A stretch of DNA of 64,000 nt from Mycolicibacterium lutetiense (GTDB lineage: Bacteria > Actinomycetota > Actinomycetes > Mycobacteriales > Mycobacteriaceae): contig NZ_JAGIOP010000001.1 in assembly GCF_017876775.1 (NCBI RefSeq), positions 434,001 through 498,000 of the forward strand, given 5' to 3'. This document shows positions 58,927 to 64,000 of this stretch, one piece after another. Each line of letters begins with the position of its first letter. Within the stretch, counting starts at the first letter, position 1. The notes beneath the pieces are model-generated. The model worked only from the letters and a program-made list of their open reading frames with translations, did not search any database and had not been told where the DNA came from. Position numbers and translations under genes: made by a program.

Positions 58927-59955
58927 TTACGGGAGCGGGTAGGCGGCGGTCTTGTCGCCGGTGAAGTCGATGGCGGAGTACTCGTTGAGTTTGGTCAGCC
59001 GGTGGTAGGCCTCGATCATCCGGACGGTGCCGGACTTGGACCGCATCACAATCGACTGGGTGGTGCACCCGCCGGGGTAGTACTGCACGCCCTTGAGCAG
59101 GTCACCGTCGGTGACGCCGGTGGCGCAGAAGAAGACGTTCTCACCCGACACCAGATCCTCGGTGGAGAGCACCTGGTCCAGGTCGTAGCCGGCGTCGAGG
59201 GCCCTCTGCCGCTCGGCGTCGTCGGTGGGGGCCAGCTGGGCCTGGATCGCACCACCCATGCAGCGGATGGCGGCCGCGGCGATGATGCCCTCGGGGGTTC
59301 CGCCGATACCGGCCAGGATGTCGGTGCCCGAGTTGGGCCGACAGGCCGAGATCGCCCCGGCCACGTCACCGTCGGTGATCAGCCGGATGCGGGCGCCGGC
59401 GGCGCGGGCATCTTGGATCAGCTGGGCGTGCCGCGGCCGGTCCAGGATGCACACGGACAGATCTCCCACCGAAGCGCCGCGCACCTTGGCCACCCGGCGG
59501 ATGTTCTCGCCGATCGGGGCGGTGATGTCGATGGCGTCGACACAGTCGGGGCCCACGGCGATCTTGTTCATGTAGAACACCGCTGACGGGTCGAACATCG
59601 TGCCGCGCTCGGCGACGGCGAGCACCGAGATGGCATTGGGCATGCCCTTGCTCATCAGCGTGGTGCCGTCGACCGGGTCGACGGCGAAATCGCATTCCGG
59701 GCCGTCGCCGTTGCCGACCTCTTCACCGTTGAAGAGCATCGGAGCTTCGTCTTTCTCGCCCTCGCCGATCACCACGACACCGCGCATCGATACCGAGTTG
59801 ACCAGCTCACGCATGGCATCGACGGCAGCCCCGTCGCCGCCCTCCTTGTCGCCGCGACCCACCCAGCGGCCTGCGGCCATGGCGCCGGCCTCGGTTACCC
59901 GGACGAGCTCAAGGGCAAGGTTGCGATCCGGGGCTTCCCCCCGCGTGGGACTCAT
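58927..59955 (-). CDS. glpX: Fructose-1,6-bisphosphatase class II
   Basis: A 342-residue GlpX-type phosphatase, needed for gluconeogenesis. Metal and phosphate motifs GEGEKDEAP and [12 protein letters not shown] are present, and [12 protein letters not shown] in the C-terminal half. ATG 59955. A weak -10-like CAATCT stands five bases upstream. Confidence 0.95.
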   Translation of the reverse strand: MSPTRGEAPDRNLALELVRVTEAGAMAAGRWVGRGDKEGGDGAAVDAMRELVNSVSMRGVVVIGEGEKDEAPMLFNGEEVGNGDGPECDFAVDPVDGTTLMSKGMPNAISVLAVAERGTMFDPSAVFYMNKIAVGPDCVDAIDITAPIGENIRRVAKVRGASVGDLSVCILDRPRHAQLIQDARAAGARIRLITDGDVAGAISACRPNSGTDILAGIGGTPEGIIAAAAIRCMGGAIQAQLAPTDDAERQRALDAGYDLDQVLSTEDLVSGENVFFCATGVTDGDLLKGVQYYPGGCTTQSIVMRSKSGTVRMIEAYHRLTKLNEYSAIDFTGDKTAAYPLP

Positions 59956-60010
59956 GGCCCAGATTGTCCCAGAACGTGGTCAGGGTTTGGGAGCTGGGAT
60001 ACTGGCAGCC

Positions 60011-60649
60011 ATGTCCGATCAGCCCACCGCCCAGCCGACCCCGGCCCCGAAACCGGCGAAGGCCCGGTTACTGCAGGACGGCCGGGACATGTTCTGGTCG
60101 ATGGCGCCGCTGGTGGTGGCCTGCATCGTATTGGCCGGGATGCTCGGAATGTGTTCATTTCAGGCGAGTGGACCCGGGGCGGGCCCGGCTCCCGAGTTCG
60201 ATGCGCCGGCTGCCTTCCAGGCCGACGCCGACGCGCTGAAGATCCCCATCCGGATGCCCCAGCTGCCAGAGGGCTGGCAGCCGAACTCCGGCAGTCGCCA
60301 CGGCATCGATGGTGGTGTGACCTTGCCCAACGGTCAGCACGGCCGCGCGGTGTCCTCGCGTATCGGCTATCTGGCACCCAACGGGAAGTATCTGAGCCTG
60401 ACCCAGAGCAATGCCGACGAGGCCGCGCTGGTGGCCTCGATCAAGCCGGATTCGTATGCGTCGGGCACTCAGGACGTCGACGGGGTCACCTGGGTGGTCT
60501 ACGAGAGCAGCGACCCCGAACCGGTGTGGACTGCGAGGCTGAGTGGGCCGGCGCAGGTGGCGATCACGGGCGCCGGTGGTACCGATGAGTACCGTACGCT
60601 GGCGAGTGCGACGCAGAAGCAGTCGCCGCTGCCGATGAAGCGGCCGTGA
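60011..60649 (+). CDS. DUF4245 membrane-anchored protein (Rv1100 type)
   Basis: A 212-residue protein with a Pro/Ala-rich cytosolic N-terminus, one transmembrane segment (about 30-50) and an extracytoplasmic domain containing LPEGWQPNSG. Divergent from glpX with a 55-base gap. Function unknown. Confidence 0.78.
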   Translation: MSDQPTAQPTPAPKPAKARLLQDGRDMFWSMAPLVVACIVLAGMLGMCSFQASGPGAGPAPEFDAPAAFQADADALKIPIRMPQLPEGWQPNSGSRHGIDGGVTLPNGQHGRAVSSRIGYLAPNGKYLSLTQSNADEAALVASIKPDSYASGTQDVDGVTWVVYESSDPEPVWTARLSGPAQVAITGAGGTDEYRTLASATQKQSPLPMKRP

Positions 60650-60660
60650 CGCACTAACGG

Positions 60661-61476
60661 ATGGAGCCCGTGTTGTCGTCGCCAGTTGCAGATCTCACCG
60701 GGTGGACCGCCACCCCGTTCACAGCCGCCGGCCAGACCTACGACGTGTACCGCAAGGGTGCGGGCCCCGGGGTGGTTCTGATCCCCGAGATCCCCGGCCT
60801 GCATCCCGGCGTTCTCGCGCTGGGCAATCATCTGGTGGACAACGGCTTCACGGTGGCAGCGCCGTCGCTGTTCGGTACTCCGGGCGCGGCGGCAGTACGG
60901 CCGGGCGCCATCGGAGTCATGGTGAAAGCTTGTGTGACACGAGAGTTTTCAGCATTCGCCACCAACGCCGACCGGCCCGTCGCGCACTACCTACGGGCCC
61001 TGGCCCGCGATCTCAATGCCAACACCCCCGGAAAGGGCGTCGGCGTGATCGGGCAGTGCTTCACCGGCGGCTTCGCGCTAGCCGCCGCGGTGGACGACAG
61101 CGTGCTGGCTCCGGTGCTCAGTCAGCCGTCGGTCCCCATCGCCCTGACCGCGGCGCAGAAACGCGATCCTGGCATGTCGGAGGCCGAGCTCAAGATCGTC
61201 GAGCAACGCGTCGCCAACGACGGCCTGTGCGCGCTGGCCCTGCGGTTCAGCCAGGATAAGTTGGCGCCGGGAGAGCGGTTCGCCACCCTCAAGGCCCGCC
61301 TCGGTGATGCGTTCGAGGTGATCGAGATCAACTCGAAGAAGGGCAACCCCGACGGACTGTCGGCGGCGGCGCATTCGGTGCTGACCGATCAGGTCCGCGA
61401 GGTCGACGGGCATCCCGCCTATGAGGCGCGCAAGCGGGTGGTGGCGTTTCTTACCGAGCGTCTGAGCGCGAATTAG
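60661..61476 (+). CDS. Dienelactone-hydrolase-family protein
   Basis: A 271-residue alpha/beta-hydrolase with the cysteine elbow GQCFTGGFALA typical of dienelactone hydrolases, PEIPGLHP near residue 41 (with the Glu that activates the Cys), and a late His in AAAHSVL. Substrate not known. Its stop overlaps that of the AI-2E-type gene (shared TTAG at 61473-61476). Confidence 0.83.
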   Translation: MEPVLSSPVADLTGWTATPFTAAGQTYDVYRKGAGPGVVLIPEIPGLHPGVLALGNHLVDNGFTVAAPSLFGTPGAAAVRPGAIGVMVKACVTREFSAFATNADRPVAHYLRALARDLNANTPGKGVGVIGQCFTGGFALAAAVDDSVLAPVLSQPSVPIALTAAQKRDPGMSEAELKIVEQRVANDGLCALALRFSQDKLAPGERFATLKARLGDAFEVIEINSKKGNPDGLSAAAHSVLTDQVREVDGHPAYEARKRVVAFLTERLSAN

Positions 61477-62684
61477 GCGGAGGTGCGTCTGTCCGACTCG
61501 GCTTCGGGTTCGGCCTCGGGTTCGGTTGCGGGTGCCTCGTTGTTGTGCCCGAGCCGCTTCTGAATCCAGCCCCACACTCGTTTCCATGGGGTGGGGCCCG
61601 GTGTGTCGGTTTCGTCGGTTTCCAGCTCGACGCCCTTGTACACGGCCAGGTACACCATGACCGTGGTGACGATGATGATCATCAGCACGGGCCCGATCAC
61701 GATCCCGAAGAAGCCGAACATCGAGATTCCGGAGAACACCGCGAGCAGCATCAGGGCGGGGTCCAACCGGGCCGCTTTGGGCACGAGCCACGGGCGCAGC
61801 GCATTGTCGATGTTGGTGACCACCAACAGGTGGAACACCACCACGAAAATTCCGCCGATGACGTTGCCGAAGAACATCATTCCGATGCCGAACGGAATGG
61901 TGACAATGCCGCCGCCGAGTGGGATGACAGACAGCGCGGTCAGCAGGATCGCGAAGACGAAGAACCCGTTGTGGAAGCCCGCGATGTAGATCGAGATCGC
62001 CCCCGCCACGCCCTGGCAGAACGCGATCACGAACTGGCCCTTGACCGTGCCCTTCACCATGGCGCCGGTTTTTGCCAGGTACAGGTCGGTGATCTCCTCG
62101 CCGAGCGGGTTGAGCCGACGGATCAGGGTGGCCAACTCATCCTTGTTGACGAGCATCGAGATGAACACGTACAGGAAGATGATCGACGAGGTGATCGCGC
62201 CGACCATGCCGCCGACCGCACCCTGCAGGATGCCGAGCAGCCATTCGCCGAGATGCTGAGACAGCTTGACCACGGTGTCGCGCAACGAATCCGCGGTCAG
62301 ATGGATGTCGAGGAACGGCACCCGTCCCAGCAGTGAGTTGACGAGTTGCAGGGCCCGGTCGCCGAGAGTGCTGACGTCGGTGTCGCCGATCCACGTGCTG
62401 ACTGTGTTGACGAGCTGGGTGACCTGGACGATCGCCATGAACACAATGAGGGATATCGGGATGATCACCATGAGGACGGCGACCAACAGCGTCAGCGTGG
62501 CCGACAGTCCGGTGCCCAATCGGCGCTGAAACCGTTGGTAGAGCGGGGTGAATAGGTAGGCGCTGACGGCCGCCATCACGATCAGGATGAAGTAGCCGCG
62601 CAGGAAGTAGGCCCCGAGTAGCACGGCCAGGACCGTGAAGACGGCCAGGGCCCGCTTCTGGGTGAGGGTGAACTGGTCTTTCAT
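61473..62684 (-). CDS. AI-2E/PerM-family membrane protein (Rv1101c type)
   Basis: A 403-residue protein with about eight hydrophobic segments, the family's long re-entrant central region and the late motif GGGIVTIPFGIGMM. The C-terminal 60 residues are cytosolic and end in an acidic Glu/Pro/Ala repeat. A GGCGGAG precedes ATG 62684. Family members export diverse small molecules or sodium; the substrate is unknown. Confidence 0.85.
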   Translation of the reverse strand: MKDQFTLTQKRALAVFTVLAVLLGAYFLRGYFILIVMAAVSAYLFTPLYQRFQRRLGTGLSATLTLLVAVLMVIIPISLIVFMAIVQVTQLVNTVSTWIGDTDVSTLGDRALQLVNSLLGRVPFLDIHLTADSLRDTVVKLSQHLGEWLLGILQGAVGGMVGAITSSIIFLYVFISMLVNKDELATLIRRLNPLGEEITDLYLAKTGAMVKGTVKGQFVIAFCQGVAGAISIYIAGFHNGFFVFAILLTALSVIPLGGGIVTIPFGIGMMFFGNVIGGIFVVVFHLLVVTNIDNALRPWLVPKAARLDPALMLLAVFSGISMFGFFGIVIGPVLMIIIVTTVMVYLAVYKGVELETDETDTPGPTPWKRVWGWIQKRLGHNNEAPATEPEAEPEAESDRRTSA

Positions 62685-62749
62685 CTCCGCCCCTTCCCGC
62701 CGTTGCGCTGACCTTATCGTCACGCCGGCGTGACGGTCGGCATTGAGCG

Positions 62750-63595
62750 TCACTCCAGCGTGACGTCGGAGCTCGCTGCCGAGGGGCGGGCGGCCTGGCC
62801 GGCGCGTTGTGCGGCGACGAAGCGCATCGAGAGCCGCTGCATCAGGCCGGGCGCCAACCGCGCGATGAGCCAGGAGGCATGGGCGCGACGGGGTTTGACC
62901 AGGATGGCCTTGTTGCGGGCGATGGCGCGCAGGGTGTCGGCGGCCAGCCGGTCGGCGTCGTAGGCGGTCTTGACGCCCTGGCCCTGCAGGAAGTAGTCGC
63001 GCCCGACGAACCCGCCGACCGCGCCCTTGTCCAGGATCGGGGTCTCGACCGCGGCCGGGCACACCGCCAGCACGCCCACCCCATGGGCCGCCGCCTCCGA
63101 GCGCAGGGCCAGCGACAACCCGACGACGGCATGCTTGGTCATCACGTAGCTGGTGAGCTGGCCCGCGGCGGCCAGCCCGGCCATCGAGGCGGTGTTGACG
63201 ATGTGGCCGTGGCCCTGCCGGATCATCTGCGGATACGCCGCGGCGACACCGTGGACGACACCGCGCACATTGATGTCGATGATGGCGTTCCACTGGTCCA
63301 GCGTCAGCAGCTCGGTGTCGCCGCCCCAGACGATGCCTGCGTTGTTGAACATCAGGTCAAGCCGTCCGGCCCGCTCGACGACGCCGTCGACTGCGGACTG
63401 CACAGCGGTCGCATCGGTGACGTCGAGACGTGCCGACCGTGCGCCGAGCGTTGAGGCGGTGCGGGCCGCCGCATCTTCGTCGATGTCGGTGCACAGCACC
63501 TCGGCGCCGGCGGCCACCAGCGCGCGGCACAGGGCCGCGCCGATGCCGGATCCGGCGCCGGTGACCAGCGCCTGCTTTCCGGCGAGGGAGGTCAC
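62750..63595 (-). CDS. Short-chain dehydrogenase/reductase 1
   Basis: A 281-residue classical SDR with TGAGSGIGAALCRAL, NNAGI and the catalytic pair in SYVMTK, preceded by Ser in NTASMAG. Asp in CTDIDED suggests NAD preference. GTG 63595 overlaps the stop of the upstream SDR (GTGA), so the two are coupled. A C-terminal extension of about 40 residues includes a basic helix. Confidence 0.87.
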   Translation of the reverse strand: MTSLAGKQALVTGAGSGIGAALCRALVAAGAEVLCTDIDEDAAARTASTLGARSARLDVTDATAVQSAVDGVVERAGRLDLMFNNAGIVWGGDTELLTLDQWNAIIDINVRGVVHGVAAAYPQMIRQGHGHIVNTASMAGLAAAGQLTSYVMTKHAVVGLSLALRSEAAAHGVGVLAVCPAAVETPILDKGAVGGFVGRDYFLQGQGVKTAYDADRLAADTLRAIARNKAILVKPRRAHASWLIARLAPGLMQRLSMRFVAAQRAGQAARPSAASSDVTLE

Positions 63596-64000
63596 GCCTG
63601 GGCCAGCTTCATGACATGGCCGAGGATGTCCGGGTAGCGCTTGAGGTGTGCGCCGCCGTTGAGATCGAGCACCTCGCCGGTCAGCCACGACGCCTGCGGT
63701 GAACACAGGAACACCACCGCGGCGGCGATGTCTTCGGGGGTTCCGCTGCGGCCCAGTGCGGTGTTCTCGATGTAGTCCTCGACCACACCGGGGATCATCG
63801 CCGCGGGATCGGTCAGCGGGGTCTTCACGAATCCCGGCGCGATCGCATTGACCCGGATGCCGCGCGGCCCCATTTCCAGTGCCGCCACCTGCGTCAGCAT
63901 CGACAACCCGGCCTTCGCCGCGCAGTAGGCGCTCATGCCGGCCGCGGGCTGGCGCCCGTTCAGCGACGAAATCGACACCAGGACGCCACCTTCGGGCAGG
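63592..64000 (-). CDS. Short-chain dehydrogenase/reductase 2 (5' end outside window)
   Basis: The C-terminal 135 residues of a second SDR, with SISSLNG, the YCAAK active-site pair, GIRVNAIAPGFVKTPL and the final LNGGAHL strand. The N-terminal nucleotide-binding part lies beyond base 64000. Operon partner of the downstream SDR. Confidence 0.87.
   Translation of the reverse strand, partial: LPEGGVLVSISSLNGRQPAAGMSAYCAAKAGLSMLTQVAALEMGPRGIRVNAIAPGFVKTPLTDPAAMIPGVVEDYIENTALGRSGTPEDIAAAVVFLCSPQASWLTGEVLDLNGGAHLKRYPDILGHVMKLAQA

Overview
The window is a high-GC actinobacterial chromosome segment from a mycobacterium, most likely a fast-growing species (Mycolicibacterium type). From memory of the M. 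tuberculosis map, the gene order follows Rv1057 to about Rv1101c: beta-propeller protein, fadD14, Rv1059, Rv1061 to Rv1066 (including lpqV), Rv1069c, echA8, echA9, Rv1072, Rv1073, fadA3, Rv1075c, lipU, cbs, pra, metB, greA, Rv1081c, mca, Rv1083, Rv1084, Rv1085c, Rv1086, coaA, glyA, desA2, phoH2, Rv1096, fum, glpX, Rv1100, Rv1101c. No PE or PPE genes are present, and M. tuberculosis PE_PGRS positions hold other genes or nothing. No rRNA, tRNA, IS element, prophage or CRISPR array was seen.

Layout. 1-8 kb: tail of a probable HTH regulator, a beta-propeller protein, small secreted proteins, a DctA-type dicarboxylate carrier with a CRP-like site, FadD14 and a large membrane protein. 8-16 kb: a lipid-transfer thiolase and a divergent Rv1059-type reductase sharing a perfect KstR box, a zinc alcohol dehydrogenase, a class II amidotransferase, two convergent patatin-like proteins and a glutamate dehydrogenase. 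16-28 kb: a SulP permease, LpqV, cysteine dioxygenase plus rhodanese, the echA9-echA8-Rv1069c operon, a Bax-inhibitor-1 protein, a hairpin-flanked DUF559-type protein, FadA3, a GDSL esterase and a LipU-type esterase. 28-36 kb: transsulfuration (cbs, metB), two proline-rich membrane proteins, a GPP34 protein, GreA and mycothiol conjugate amidase.

36-50 kb: a thioredoxin-fold protein, a ketosteroid-isomerase-like protein, a hemolysin-III protein, the short Z-prenyl diphosphate synthase followed by three uncharacterised membrane proteins, a flavin monooxygenase-like protein, CoaA, a DUF885 peptidase, twin secreted proteins with a Trp-Pro-Gly-Gly repeat, a long-form SHMT and DesA2. 50-64 kb: a PhoAT-PhoH2 toxin-antitoxin-like pair, a CE4 deacetylase, a DosR-DosS dormancy cluster with two DosR-box-like sites, the glpX-fum operon, a DUF4245 protein, a dienelactone hydrolase, an AI-2E-type permease and two short-chain dehydrogenases, the last cut by the window end.

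Themes. Lipid and sterol breakdown (KstR box, thiolases, enoyl-CoA hydratases, FadD, esterases), sulfur and thiol chemistry (cbs, metB, cysteine dioxygenase, rhodanese, mca), central carbon metabolism (glpX, fum, gdh, glyA, dctA) and hypoxia response (dosRS). At least a dozen genes have a TANNNT hexamer 6-10 bases before the start codon and probably make leaderless mRNAs. Several gene ends carry long perfect or near-perfect hairpins; three of these share an architecture that may be an undescribed repeat family.
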